DNA of 64,000 nucleotides from Tanypteryx hageni. Its lineage: Eukaryota > Arthropoda > Insecta > Odonata > Petaluridae. The DNA is taken from NCBI GenBank assembly GCA_028673005.1, contig CM054116.1, positions 38,542,577-38,606,576 on the forward strand, read 5' to 3'. This document shows positions 44,409 to 58,600 of this stretch, one piece after another. Numbering within the stretch: the stretch's first letter is position 1; each line of letters opens with the position of its first letter. The notes beneath the pieces are model-generated. The model was not told where the DNA came from, searched no databases, and saw nothing but the letters and a program-made list of their open reading frames with translations. The position numbers and the translations under genes are program-made.

Positions 44409-46397
44409 TACCGAATTTACCCGAATCCAAGACGAGGTTTTTTCCAAATTTCAGCTTGTAAAAATAGGAGGTCGTCTTAATTTCGAGTAAAAAGTCGTAT
44501 ACCGTATATACATCGCTGTCAGATGATCGCGCGTCAAATCGCCGCGCTTTAACTCGTGGCGCGTCAATTCGTCCCATGACAAACTCGTCGCGAGCGAATT
44601 CGTCGCTGGAGAAATTCTTCACGAGATAAATTGGAAGGCGAGACACCATGACTGGTGTATGACAGGGGGATACACTTGTTGGGTTGGGAGTCGCCCTCGA
44701 CCATACACTGTCCAATGCATCTTGCGTAATTCGCAAAGTGAATTGCGATTCTTTCTGGTATTATCGAAATATAAAGAAAAATGTTTTGTGGAAAAGTGTC
44801 TCCCTCTGCCGTTCACCAGTCATGGCGTCTCGCTTTCCAATTTGTCTCGCGATGAATTTGTCGAGAGGTAAATTGACGCGCGATGCGTTTGGCGTGCGAT
44901 GTTTTGACGCGCGACGAATTTTTCGCGCGACTAGTTGTTTACGCGTTTAATCGATGTTTTTTAAACAATTTAAACGTAAGATAAAATAACTGTATCAACT
45001 GAAAATTTTCATTGCAAACTTACGGTCCGGAATTCAATTATTTAAGTCTTAATTTTAAAATTACATTTAACAAGTTTTTTCTTCAGACAAAAATTTGTGA
45101 CAAATCATTTCAATTAATGAATGAACTAGTATACCTATACTGAATACATGTGTTCGAAATATACATCAAATACAGTCATTGAGAAATTTTAGATTGAGTA
45201 ACTGAAATTTCTGTTTAAAACTTCTCGCGGTTATCAGTAGATTATTGTGAGTTTGGAAGTTAAATTGCAACATAGACGCCCGAGGATAGAATTGTGCTTG
45301 TAATAGAATGAATTAAGTGTACCGTAGCGATGTCTCATTGTTTTAATTTGAAATATTTTGAATTTACAGAAATTGTTAACTTGATTATTTCTTGTTTCTC
45401 ATTATGCATTTGTTTATAATCCTAGACTTTAAGATAATTCTTTGTTTCTAAACATATTTAGAAATATGTATATATTTTTCGATCGAGAAATTGAAATTTC
45501 TATATCAAAAGTTTTCCTTGTTATATGATGAATACATATAGATCTTAAATGGGCTAACTGTAACTGCTGTGATCACGTAAACGTCAGCAAATACAACTGT
45601 GCTTAGAGTAAATTATAGATAAAGTGGACATTTTCTAGTGCAATGTGATGTGTTTAATTTTACAAATGGTAATGTGATCTTCATAGAAACATTGTTTATG
45701 GACCGCAATGGGCCGTAAGCGCATTTGCCTTATTTTGCATTTATTACAACATTTGAAGCATGCCCATTGCCTCCTGCATCAATTTCATTAGGTTTAGCAG
45801 GTTTAATGATTGACATTCTTAGATATTCATTTTTGTTCTTTTTACAGGACAGAAAGAGAATGTATTCCAGGGCCGAAGAAATCACTTTACAAATAGATTT
45901 TTGCTTGATCCACAAATTCATTCTTGACGTGAAAGTTTGACGTTTTTCGTCGTCCACGTGAATTTCCTTTAAATACGTTTCATGCATAAAAGGTATTAAC
46001 GTTATAAAATTCTGTTACAATAATTCATTTTTATATCTTTATTGTATAATATTTATATAAAAATACCTCGCTGTTATGTAATTTGACAATGACTTTGTAC
46101 TCTCGCAATGTGTGATATACGGTAATAAATTTGATTTCTTATATGCAATTCTTTCATTTATGTCCATTTAATATGTCCGTGCAATTTATACGCGTTATGA
46201 TTATCGTAATAAAACGGGAGGGGAAGGGGGCGAGGGACATCCAGTAATGACGTCACGCTAGCATTCGTTAACACGTAGTTCCAAATTTTCCCGTTGACCC
46301 ATCGATTGTCGCCCCTCCATGGAAAACCTGGGAATCGTTTTATAGCATTAAGTCTTTCCATAGGGGTACTAGTCTTTGGATTCAGGTAAATATGGTA
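44409..46397. mobile_element. Pogo-like element with TA-flanked inverted ends and an internal palindrome
   Basis: The left end reads TACCGAATTTACCCGAATCC and the right end, reverse-complemented, TACCATATTTACCTGAATCC, with AAGAC following in both. The border dinucleotide is TA, as in pogo and mariner elements. Inside are two CpG-rich repeat arrays facing each other and an AT-rich block (44945-45190) that is the reverse of 39130-39350. No transposase remains. Confidence 0.6.
44524..44940. repeat. CpG-rich repeat arrays in palindromic arrangement, copy 2
   Basis: Two arrays of the GACGAATT/AATTCGTC type (44524-44650 and 44820-44940) are inverted relative to each other around a 170-base spacer. 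Arms share GGCGAGACACCATGACTGGT on one side and its near complement ACCAGTCATGGCGTCTCGC on the other. The order suggests inversion-duplication of one array. Confidence 0.75.
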
Positions 46398-46617
46398 CAT
46401 AAAATAAATGCTGCGAACTGAACCAAACTGTCAATCCACCTCAATTTCCTGAACCATGAACCAAACCAGAATTTTTTACAAAAATGGTTTGGTTCAAGAA
46501 ATTAATTTGGAATTCTACCAAATTTTATTAGAAATTTTTGAACATCTGTAAGGTGGCCGGACATACTTTTTTCAAGAGGACAATCCTGTTTTTTTACTAT
46601 TTTGTCCTCTTTCAAGA

Positions 46618-47453
46618 TTTTGAAAATCTGGTCATCTTGGAGAAAGCTTTCAATAACGTAGAATGGAAAAGAATGCTGACAGCCTTGAAAGATATAGTAG
46701 TGAAGTAGGTACAAGGATAAAAGGGCAACTTACAACATGTACAAAAACCAGATCACAGTAGTTGATATTGAGGAAAGCCGGAAGGAGGCAAGAATTAGAA
46801 AAGGGGTAAGGCGAGGACATTCATTGTCACCAAGGACCTCCAATGTGTATTTATAGAATGATTGAAGTAAAAGAAAATATGAATGAGGGAGTGAGCATAT
46901 AAGGTAAAAACATTAACATCCTACGCTTTGCAGATGACATAGCAATAGTAGTATAGAATTAAGAGGTTTAACAGAGAATTACAGAGGAAATGGAGAGAGT
47001 ACTGAAGCTCAATAAGAATAAGATTAATATTATGTATGTGGAAGAAAAAGGGAAGGGAAGATGAACATAAAAATAGGAAACGAAGAATTTGAGGAAGTGG
47101 AGGAATTCTGTTATTGGGGGAGTAAGATAACAAATAATGGAAGAAGTAAAAGGGAGATAGTAAGCAGAATTACACAAGAAAAGAAAGCTCTCTTTAAAAA
47201 AAGACAATTAGCAGCCAGAAATATTAGATTAGAAAGGCAGAAAAAATTTATCAAAATATTCATACGGAGTACTGCTCTGTACAGCTGTTACACTTGGACT
47301 ATGTTGGCAGTGAAAAGGAGATTGGAGGCATTTAAGATGAGGTGCTACAGAATAATAATGAAGATTAAATGGACAGAAATGATAATTAATGAAGAAGTGC
47401 TGAGAAAAGTTCATGAGGAAAGAAGTACATGGAAAAGTTTAATAAATAAGTAA
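46618..47453 (+). pseudogene. RTE-like non-LTR retrotransposon reverse transcriptase fragment
   Basis: The catalytic region is decayed: LEKAFNNVEWKRM near 46625 and ILRFADDIAIVV near 46920, with stops between them. From 47061 the frame is open to 47453 and gives the C-terminal connector of this class: FCYWGSKITNNGRSKREIVS, then STALYSCYTWTMLAVKRRLE and NEEVLRKVHEE. It is 5'-truncated and lacks an endonuclease. It ends just before a CATCATCATG phrase that may be its simple-sequence tail. Confidence 0.82.
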
Positions 47454-47823
47454 ATCATCATCATGCTGCTGTCCGAAGACAGGTTTCAGCTGAATTGCTG
47501 CCTCCATCTCTCTCTTTCCCTGGAAGTTTTATATGCCTCTACTAGCTGAAATGCCTGGCTCAGGAATGTTTTCTTTTAAGTTGCAAACGATTTTTATTTT
47601 ATGGCTTTCTATATATGTGTACATAAAAAATATTATAAAATGGTTAAAATCAATGTGGACAGTCCAACATGCTATAGTGAATTTCGTGTTAAGCGAACTC
47701 ATGTTGAGTAGAATCTATCTGCATACAGGAAAATATGGACACTCAATCACAGCATTAATGGCTAAATTAGTCCACCAATGCAACAGTATGTATAATAAAG
47801 ATGATTATGCTAGATCATCCTTT

Positions 47824-48570
47824 TAGTATTATCCAAACTCCTACCTAAACTCAACTCTGCCTTCTATTGTATAAGATTTCTTAAAAGCTCAGTCTCTCAG
47901 GAGGTTATGAAATCTGTATATTATAGCTATTTTTATAGGACTGCTTATGGCATTATTATATGGGGCTCTTCACCAACTATATTACATCGTCTTCATTATT
48001 CAAAAGAAAATCATATGATGTATTCTAGGTACAACAAGTAGAACTTCATGTAGACCACTGTTTGACAAATTGGGTATGTTATCCATCCCATGTGTGTATA
48101 TTTATTGCCTAGTAATTTTCATTAAAAAGAAATTTCATCTACTCGAAAAAAATAGCTGCATTTATAACTATGGCACTAGAGGAAAAAACATTCAGCTGGA
48201 GCACAATAAAAAGCTAATAGCTACTAGAGGGCCTGCTACCATGGGTGCCAAATTATATAACAAGCTACCTAAGACGATCAAGGATTTAGGTAATCTAAAC
48301 AAATTCAGAAATTCACTTGAGAATTTTCTACAAACAAAATGTTATTATACTGTCACTGAATATATCACACCAAAAATTTGAATAGGTTAATATGTTTCTG
48401 AATAATTTTGTATTACCCATAGATTGTACTCATGAATGCCATACTTTTGTATAATATGTATATTGTTTTAAGGAGTAATTTTTTCTTTTTATATTCTTTT
48501 TTCTACGACACCAACAACTACCACTATTTGTTGTATGGTCATAAGGACAATAAATCTATTATTATTATCA
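47824..48570 (+). pseudogene. 3' end of another non-LTR retrotransposon, with ATT tail
   Basis: The C-terminal reverse transcriptase region can be followed in broken frames: KLLPKLNSAFYCIRFLKSSV, SVYYSYFYRTAYGIIIWGSS, then, intact from 48070, LSIPCVYIYCLVIFIKKKFH and GAKLYNKLPKTIKDLGNLNK to a stop at 48381. The 3' UTR runs to a (ATT)n tract with CAATAAATC near 48550, typical of elements ending in simple repeats. The catalytic core is absent. Confidence 0.75.
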
Positions 48571-49670
48571 AATCGAGCAAATTTTGTAGACTTTTTTGGG
48601 TTTAATGTATAATCCACTTCTTAATTAAAAAATATCAACATTTTGTAATTTAATGAAGAGGCTTGTTCATGCACATTTGCAGTCTAAAATAACTTTTATT
48701 CTAATGACAGTTTTAATGAAAAGAATGAATTAAGATTTAGGCGCGTTGTCTAAATTTACCAAAACTCCATGATATGGTACGGTAACTAAATGTCACGAGT
48801 TCGCATGCATTTGCTTTAATAGTCGAGAAAATAGTTTTCTTATTGATACAGATTTGAATTGGAGCCGTTCAAAAGTTTATTATGACTTTTCTGTATTTTA
48901 CGGTTAACCCGAATTGGTGCCACACAATAATTAGATAATAAACCTCAATTAACCAGAAAATTGTACGACAGTGTTAAAAAGCTATGAAATTCAGACAAAT
49001 TGAATCCTTTAACAAGCTATCAAACATAGTGCTGTCCAAGTTCGCTTTTGTTAATGCAGCATATCATCTCTTTGAGGATAGTGAGATTTCAGAAGTTACG
49101 CTTATGCAGCTTTAAAATATGAAAGTTAAAATCACATACTGAGACAGTATACTAGTTTAAATAAATTATAAAATGTTTCTCGTCTTTTCATGAATAACAA
49201 GACTCCCATTTATACGGGACATACCGCTATTTAAGGCATGGAACTATTAATTTATGGAAGTAGTCTGTTTAAATAGCATGTTCTTATACGAATAGCTTGG
49301 CAAATGTAAGAAAAAATATCACCAGCAATTCCTCTGGAGGTATTGAATTGATAAAGGACAGCCGTCCAAGTTAATGATATGTGATAACGCAATCCACATG
49401 ATACAGCACTTTTACGGTTCCTTGAACTTTGCCACTCGCACCTTTTTTATCACTTATCAAAAAGATTTGAAAATTCTGAAGCTATCTAAATATTCAGCTG
49501 TAACAAAAAATAAAATTTATATTAAAAACTGACTATCGCAGGCCGTAAGTGTGTACGCCGACAACCCGACAACATTATACATGTTCGAAGGTTAAATAAA
49601 TTTCGCGAAGATTACATTGTTGGCAGCACAACGTATTTGGTCTTCTCTGGTTTAATAAAAATTACATGAA
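48571..49670. other. Upstream region of HSD17B4
   Basis: AT-rich sequence with no transposon recognised. It should contain the promoter and 5' UTR of HSD17B4. No TATA box is evident; the bases just before the start carry an upstream ATG at 49666 followed at once by a stop (ATG AAA TGA). Confidence 0.35.
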
Positions 49671-52600
49671 ATGATTGATAAAAAGGTGAGATTTGACGGA
49701 CGTGTTGCTGTTGTCACTGGATCTGGTGCTGGTAAGCAATTGTAAATAAATATTGCTGTTTTTTATAAAACTGAAAGTTTCAAGTCTTTTGTTACATTTT
49801 TGATAAGCAACACTTGTAGTGAAATTTTGTGTAACTTACATTTGCGTATAGAAATTTTATTTCTAAACGTTTTTAAAAATAATTAATACGTTGTGAAGGA
49901 TGATAAATTTAATATGGTTTTCTTAGGTCTTGGAAGAGCTTATGCACTTCTGCTGGCTGATCGTGGATGTTCTGTAGTCGTAAATGACCTCGGAGGAGGT
50001 AGACATGGCGATGGGAAAAGTACAATGGCTGCTGATGCAGTGGTTAACGAAATTAGAGGGAAAGGTAGGATGTGGTTCATTCAAAATATATCCCACCAAC
50101 AAAAAATAATATGTCGGCTTTTATAGTCTCATTGTATATTTAATTTTTCTTTTTTTTCTATTGTTTAATCATTGAAAAAAGTATTACTTAAGAAAATAAA
50201 AAATTACCAGTGTTTCAGAACATTTTAATTTTCGGCATTGACTTGGTGCATCCTATTTTATCCTATACAACAGACCTGGCCAAGCCTTGGCTTGCAAACC
50301 GCACGTGGCCCTTTTCAAATTTTTTGTGGCTGTAATGTTCTTCCTATTTGGCCATATAATTTGGCTCTGATTTAAATTTAAAGAAACACCCAAAATCGTA
50401 TATTTAAAAAGCAGCCAAGATGAAGACAACAATAATAGCAAGGATAATGATTAAACAAAAAGAAGAGCCAAACGGTGGATGAATGGCAGAACAATTATAT
50501 AAATTGTATTACAGTAATTAAAAACACCTTCCAATTCTCCCCCTCTCCTTACTCTCTTAAACAGGAGCATAATCCCCTTCACTTCGTTTACTTGCTTTCC
50601 AACAACTTGAAGAGATTTCTCTACACAATAAACTTTTTGAAATTTTCACAAGCACATTGTACATTTTTGCATGTTTCATTCCTAAAGAATATTAGTTCGA
50701 GTCATGGGCATCCTTGGGAACTTTCCAGGAGGGCAAGGGAATAAGCAAGCTCCCACAGTTAAGTTTGGTGGGCTTAATATTTTAGTGGCTTGTTTTAAGT
50801 ATATTACAGGAGTCCGTATCTGCTTGCCTGACCTCAGAAAAATTACCGCGATAATCTCCTGACCTAACCAGACATCAACAGTTTTTTTCCTCCCCTCCCC
50901 CTGCCTTCCCCCAGCAGAAGCCCATGATTAGAATGAATAGATTTGCATTGTAATAACGAGTTACTAGACATTTTCTCAGCAATGAAAGATAACATTTGAG
51001 TTTGATAACAAACAGGGGCGGATCAACTTATTGGGCATTGGGGCCATTTAAATTTATGCTAAAAGTAGCAAAATTTAAAATGCATAAAAAATTTGTTGAA
51101 TAATGCTGCGACATGGAAAAACAATAAAATAATGTTAATTTCTATGTGAATTATGTTTTGAATTTTGTTTGTGAGTATATATAATTATTTATATAAATAT
51201 CATAACTATAATGGCTGGTTCAAATAAAAACCTCAGGACTGATATTCTCCCTCGATTGGTTCCTGATAACAAATTCATAACAGCTGAAAAATGCCCAGAT
51301 CAAAAAAAAATTTTAAAATTGTTTGTCTTTTCGGAAGTACATATCAATGTGAAACTCTTGATTCAAAATTAAAATTTACAAGAAATAAAACCAGAACTTT
51401 GATAAATGATATAAATTTGAAAAATTAATTAAGAATGATGAAATCCAAAATTGATGCCTACCTGGAATATCTCAACAAAAGTATAGAAAACCAAATTTTT
51501 CATTGGTGAATCTATGTATTTCTTTTTCTAATAATTTTTTTCTGTGACTCCTTAAAAATTTTTTTTTTTGAGTGATTCTTCTCGTGGTTTGGGTTACCCA
51601 CCCCTGCTATACAGCATATTTTAAAATATTTTTAGTCTTACGGAGTCATGTAGGTGATCATTTAATCAAATTTATGTGTCCATTGATCCTGTTTTTTTAC
51701 TTATTGCTCTTAGCTTTAAAATTTCAGTTAATGTATTTTAATTAGAATTCTTAATATATATTATCTATAGTTATGTAGTTTGAAATAAATGGGAAATTTC
51801 TTGTAATGAATTCGTCATAAAAAATTAAATTAAATTGTCTCATTTTCTTGAAATATTTAGGGAAATGTCTTAGAGTTATATTCTATTAGAGAATTTTTTA
51901 ATAGCTCCTATTTTTTTAATTTCATTTCATTTACCTCATTTCAAACGTTTCTTAATAAACATACTTATTCATATAATGATATGGTTGCAATATTGTGAAA
52001 ATATGTGGTGGTGGCTGCTCTACTTGTCTCAGATTTTTTGCATTGAAATATTTTTAGCGTTTTTTTCTACAAACACATCTCATGTGTATTTGGTTTGTCT
52101 TCCTTCCATTTGTCTGCATGGCAGTATCTTTGGAATACTGCAACTTGGAGAAGCCATATTCTAAGGATAGGTCGATCTATATGTGGTTACATGGTAAAAA
52201 TTTGGTATATCTAGAATCAGCTGCTGGGAAGTAATTGGTGTCTTTTTCCAACCCCTTTGTTTCATTTCTACCCGCCATCAGTAAAGCATGATATCAGTGC
52301 AGGGCATTATAAATTTGCATTTTTAAATTGGTTAAAATTAAGATGGGAGCTTGGGAAATAAACAGTTCTTTAGCTGAAAGACAGGTTTATATTTTTTAAA
52401 ACAGAATTCAAATCCATGTCGAATTGGAGCAAACAATTATTTTTAATCCAAGAAAGGGAGAAAATTTTCCGATTTTTAACTATTGTAAATGAAATTGCTA
52501 TAGCAATGAGTTCACTGATTTTAAATGGGTAACATATTATTGCATAGCATTGATATAATGCTTTAAAGGGAATTCATGGACTACTAGTGGTACCTGCAAA

Positions 52601-55600
52601 AACGTTTGTGAAGTCAGTCAGAAATCTGCATGTTTTAATAGTCATCTTAGAGAGGAAAATAATGATACACCAGTAATTTTCATAGTTTTATGTTATTAAT
52701 GCTTTGAAATTGTTTCTTTTTATTGAAATATATGCAATTTTTTCATATACAATTAATTCAACCATTTATTTAATTTTTACCCATGATTTATTACCAACGC
52801 ATTTTTTTATACTTAGCAATGTGTTATTTTTAATTTATTAATAGTAACCCATATTCTCCTTATAAAATTAGACAACTAACATTTTGAATGTGTTTGTTTT
52901 TTATAATTTATATGTGCAATTTTAATTGGCTCTCCATTAGAAAAAGGCAATTTTTTCATATACAATTAATTCAACCATTTATTTAATTTTTACCCATGAT
53001 TTATTACCAACACATTTTTTTATACTTAGCAATGTGTTATTTTTAATTTATTAATAGCAACCCATATTCTCCTTATAAAATTAGACAACTAACATTTTGA
53101 ATGTGTTTGTTTTTTATAATTTATATGTGCAATTTTAATTGGCTCTCCATTAGAAAAAGGCAATAGTATTCCAGTATTGAAATAAAGCAAGAAGATTTTT
53201 GCTTTTGGTTGATCATTAAAAATGCCCAGTCCACTCACAGTTTACTGAATAATAATTATCATCAATTATTAGTGTTGCACTCTATTGTTTGACATTGCTA
53301 CAAACATAATTTTGATACTTCATAAAAAGCACGAAGCAAATAACTTAATTCTTTCATCTATTTGAAGGCTTAATAGATGCTAATTGAATCAGAGGCAACA
53401 CCCGGAAAGAGTATGAAAAAGTCATAAAATTTAGAAAAGAAATATCTATTTCTGACAAATTCTTCCATGTAACATCTAAACATTGCAATAATAAGATATT
53501 TTGTAGTTTTAGCCATCGACTAAAGAAAATATGGAGAAACTTGGTCCATAGTTACGTATTTTAATGAATGAAGAAAAGGTCTTGCACCTTGAGAAATCAA
53601 AAATCCCATGTAAACTTATGAAAAAATATTATCATCTCCTGGAGTTGAACCTAGGACACTTCTATAAAAGAAGTTATTTTTCCTGGGGTCTCCTAGGTGG
53701 CAGAAACAAAATGGTGTTTACAGCATTTACAGATTTCTGACTGACTTCACAAAATTTTTTGCAGGTACCACTAGTTATATGTAAAAGATATTATAAGGCA
53801 TTCATTCTCAATCAAAGATGTAATCTTATGATGATGTCTTAATCCTAAAACAAGAGAAAATAAGCATCATGTAATTTGCTCTGCAATTCTTCCCTTGCTT
53901 GTTTCTCTGTTTATATTTTTTTCTTAGCATGTGAGCTACCTTGTCTCAAAGGGCCATATGGGTCAAATATGACTCTCAGTTACTGTCACTATAAAATTAT
54001 TCTAATGCAAGTAGTAAAGGTGCAGCCACCAGATAAAAAATATTCTAAATTAATAAAATTGGGTTCCTTTGTTGCCATAATATAAAAAAAATGCTGGCCC
54101 CTGTGACAGATATTTGCAAAATTGTCTCAGCAGTCAGTGTTGAAATTGATTTTCAGGTGGCAAAGCAGTTGCTGACTACCACTCTGTTGAAGATGGGGAT
54201 AAGATAATTCAAACTGCTCTTGAAAACTTTGGACGCATAGATATTGTCATAAACAACGCTGGCATTTTAAGAGACCGTTCTTTTCCACGTATTAGTGACA
54301 ATGATTGGGGTGAGTGATCATAGCCCAATGCTATTCCCAAGTTCTGTGCTTGAATCCAAAAAATTATTTCAGTGATTTGTTTCTTAATCATATATACTTA
54401 CATGTCTTACATTTATTACTAAAAAAGCATTCCATACAGAATCTTGATAACTCAAATTTTAAGTACATATTTTTTCCCATTCTTATTCATATGTGTTGAA
54501 ACAAAGTTCTATAACTTGGAGGCATTGAAAACCTGACTTTTTTGTCTTCACTTGAGGTTAAATTTATTGAGATTCATCTATAATTGTTGGAGTTTTATGA
54601 ATCAGCAATCACAACATGATTAAACGTATTGTATTTGGTATAGCCAGTAATTTGAAAATAGATTTATGCAAAAATATTCTTTCTAATCCCGTTCAATCCC
54701 ATTATACTTACTATGTAATACAATGTAATATAGTACCACAAATGTGGTTACTACAATGGATACATTATTATTATTATAGATGCAATACATGCAGTTCATT
54801 TAAAGGGCTCCTTTAAAACTGCTCAGGCAGCCTGGCCTCATTTTCGGAAACAGAAATATGGCAGAATAATTATGACTTCCTCTACTTCTGGATTGTATGG
54901 AAATTTTGGGCAGGCAAATTATAGGTTTGTATTTTATGTCAGAGAATTTTATGGCCATTGTATATTTAATGTAAATCGTCTTAAAATTGCTATTGCAATA
55001 GCAACTTCTATCACTTTATTTTACATTGTGTAGCTTGCCTTTATCAGGATTAGAATCTTTCATATTTTTTCATGTTGACTCTACATCTGATAATACTGCA
55101 ATCTCAAGCACTTTTTCATAAAATCTGGAAGTAATAAAATGTCATTACAATATACAAAATAATAAAACCTATATATTGTAATAGTTATGGTGGATAAGAT
55201 AATTGTACTGTAATATATTGGTAATTTTGAGGAGATATTTTGATTGATTCTATATTACTGGTCCTCATGGAACCAGCTCAATATCAATTATCATATTTAC
55301 TAATAAATTTTTACAGAATTCTGTTTACTTACTTTAAAAGCTGTCCTGGTGAATGTGCCATGGGAAAGGTTGGATATTGTTCTAAATAATACTGGAAAAA
55401 TATGGAACCAAATCCGTGATCAGGGGCCATGTTATACAGGCATCCCTCCTTTATTCCTCTTTTCTTTTCTCATGAGAATTAATGTAAATAGATTTAATTC
55501 ATGTTTCCAGTCTATTCTCAATGTTAATGAATTCTCAAAATGAGGTATACTTTGGTACTCAAAGAAACAATTAAAAACATACAAAGTCATGCATTATATA

Positions 55601-58600
55601 ACCATATAAAAATGTACAGCATTTTCACTTATCAAAACAACAAAATTAAGAATTTATTTCATCTGGATGGGGGATCTCCTATTGAGTGATGCCAGAGTTA
55701 CCCCTCTTAGTGCTGAAGAAATAATCCAGAAACATCTGTACTTTCACATTCTTCTTCTCATTATAAAGGAGACTGTAACAGTTGCTAATATTCTACACAT
55801 GATTAGCCAAAATACACACAAACAAACAATCCGCCCTAGCACTAAGGATGTTATCATTTGCCTCTTATATTATAAGACCTCCATCAGCACTTCTGATCTT
55901 GACAGCTTAGGCAAATGTTAATAGGTCTTAAAAGCTGCTATCACACCTTGATCCATCGGTTCCAAGACAGATGGTTTTTGGGGGCTGGAAAACAACTTAA
56001 ACATTGCCACTGGGATCATCTAGGGTGGTTGGATTCGTCGTACCTTATCTAAAATGAGAAGTGCTTTGTTTTCGGAATAGTTCATATTGAAAATTTATTT
56101 GAACACCACTTTAGATGACTATATTTGTTTATGTAGTTTGTGCCACAAACATAATTTTATTCTTTGGAATTGTTCACTTGACTTATTTTTTACTTTGGAT
56201 GAAATCTTTTCTAATTATAGGCCTTCAAGACCAGTTATTCTTGCATTTTTCTAAAAGCCCTCACATTTAAGTATCCTATTCCTTTTTTTTTCACTATTTA
56301 AGATAGGTAATGCTGTTGTAAAGGATGTTAATTTGAACAAATTTAAATAAGTGTTGTGTTGTAACTTAGCAATTCTTCAGCTAACTATACTTATACAGTG
56401 GTTTTATATGGATGGTTAATGTGATGTTAGGAAAAGAACAATTTATTATTTTTGTCATTTAAGTTAGGTGACTAAAATATTAAATATTCAAGTTTCACTC
56501 CTACTAGTATCTAAAGCTGTATTACTCTGAACTAGCAATATATTTTCATTAATTTTAAGCAATATGAATGGATAAGTCAGTATTTTCATTAATGAAACAA
56601 AAGATACTATCAAACTTCTTACTACTTATATACCAAACATTCTTACGCTTATCACAGAGTTCTCTACTTCTGTCTACCATTCTCACAACTAAAAAGATTC
56701 AAGTTTAAATAGAGAGACCCCCACATAACTCAAGAGCTGGTAGACACTTGCAAATTTTTAAGGCCATGCAAACAAAAAGGTTATCATAATTATATTACAG
56801 AGTTTATTCATATTAAAGTATTAACTATATAAAAGTTGGTTATAAAAATTAATTTTTATATCTTCACTTGTTTGTAATAGTCCAATAGGCTGATTAGCCA
56901 GAAATACAAACTAACAAAGCACAATATCTCTCAGCTGCTTGACAAAAATATTCAGTAAATCAACTCTGAAACCAATTCATTGTAACCCAGACCTTTCTGT
57001 TTGCCTTCCAATTTACAGGTAGCTTTGATTTCACAATCCCCTTCAAAGCCCAAGTGTTTTCTGAATGACAGATTATGGGTGGCTTTCATTTGAAGTCTCA
57101 TGCAGCATCATCACCCAGTAACAGAGTATGCTGATCCTTTGCCACTTTGTACCCAGGCATCGACTTCTTTTCCTTGGAAATGAAATCTTCTTCTAATATA
57201 AGCCCATCTCGTCAACGTTAAACACATGTTACAATTTGTAGCCTCCCTCCTCCATAATCCCCACAATCTTACTTTTAAAATTTAAAGCCTCTTCATCATC
57301 AGCACTAGAAGATTCACCCTAAAGAGAAATGTTATGGAGGTTCCTTGCTTCTTGAATCTCTCGAATCGTTCCTTACTATGTATGAAAGGCTCTGCGTCTT
57401 ATACCTAAGGCCTAGTTTTCTTTAATGCTTCATACTGGCTAACAGCTCTTTCTGGGTAAGCTTAAAGGTTGAGACACAACTGTCTCATTTACATTAATCT
57501 CTCGTAATTCCCAAACTACTTAAGATACAAAAATGATACGACTCTTCTTAAATGACACGTGCTGTCAACAGGCATTCGAATATAACACAATGGTAGTGTG
57601 ACAAGGAAAATGCTTACAACTATATTGGAGTGAAATTATACAAAACAAAAATATACAAAAGATAACTCAATAGAATTGTCCACTTGGAGGGATAATAAAT
57701 TATACGAAAATAGCACTTGGATGAACAAGGAAATTTTGCCGGCCGGTTTTGGCTGCTCTGCGTCTCGCCAGTGCTCTCCGTTCTCTGTCCCTCTAGTCTC
57801 TCTGATCTCTCGTGACTGCCTCGCGCACCTTCCCGGTATCGCTCCCAATGTTGCCAGCTTGGAACTCCCCTCATTCGATCTTTTCTCGAGAAGAGGTCGT
57901 ACCTCTCACGGAAGTCTATTGGTTAATTAGCACGATTGTAGCGTTCTCTTCTGGGCTAATGTCTGTTGTCTATAAAAGTAGAGACTCTGTACGTACATGC
58001 ATTGCAGGAGTACTTGCATCGCAGGAGTACGAGCATATGCAAGGGTCCGTGCATTTGCTGGAGTTCGTCATTTGATAAAGTTCGAACACAAAAACTTCTG
58101 GCGAACACGAAAAACTGATGGAGAACTCGATAAACTGTAGGAGGCTAAAATGCTGCAAGGTGTGCAGCATTGAATGTCGTTTTTAATAAATAGTGCAAGG
58201 AGCATTTCCATGTCAACCATAATAGAATGCTTAACCCTCTTCAATTTCGTAACATTCAAAGGTGTTGCTATCCTTCAACACTTTAATTTTGACGTAATTT
58301 TTCAAAATTGATCTTACTGTCAATCCAGCCAAGTCCAAGGCTTTGCAAACATCGAGTTGGTATTTTCCAGCTTCTTTTTGTTTTATCACATCAAATTTCA
58401 CTGAAAGTGTTAAAAAATTTCTTTGTGTCTTTTCAGATATATCCTTAGCACTTGTATTTTCTTGCTTTTGGCTCATCTCAAATAATACAAGAGGTTAAAA
58501 CAATATTTAAAAACTGCACTGACACACTAAGCATGCAACTAAAACCACATGAGGCAGAAAACTGAATGAGGGTGAAGGACAGGGGTGGACTGAGAGGTAT

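Noticed and set aside
49666..49674. Upstream ATG as the HSD17B4 start
   Set aside because: It reads ATG AAA TGA, so it stops at once. The ATG at 49671 opens the frame into the dehydrogenase domain.
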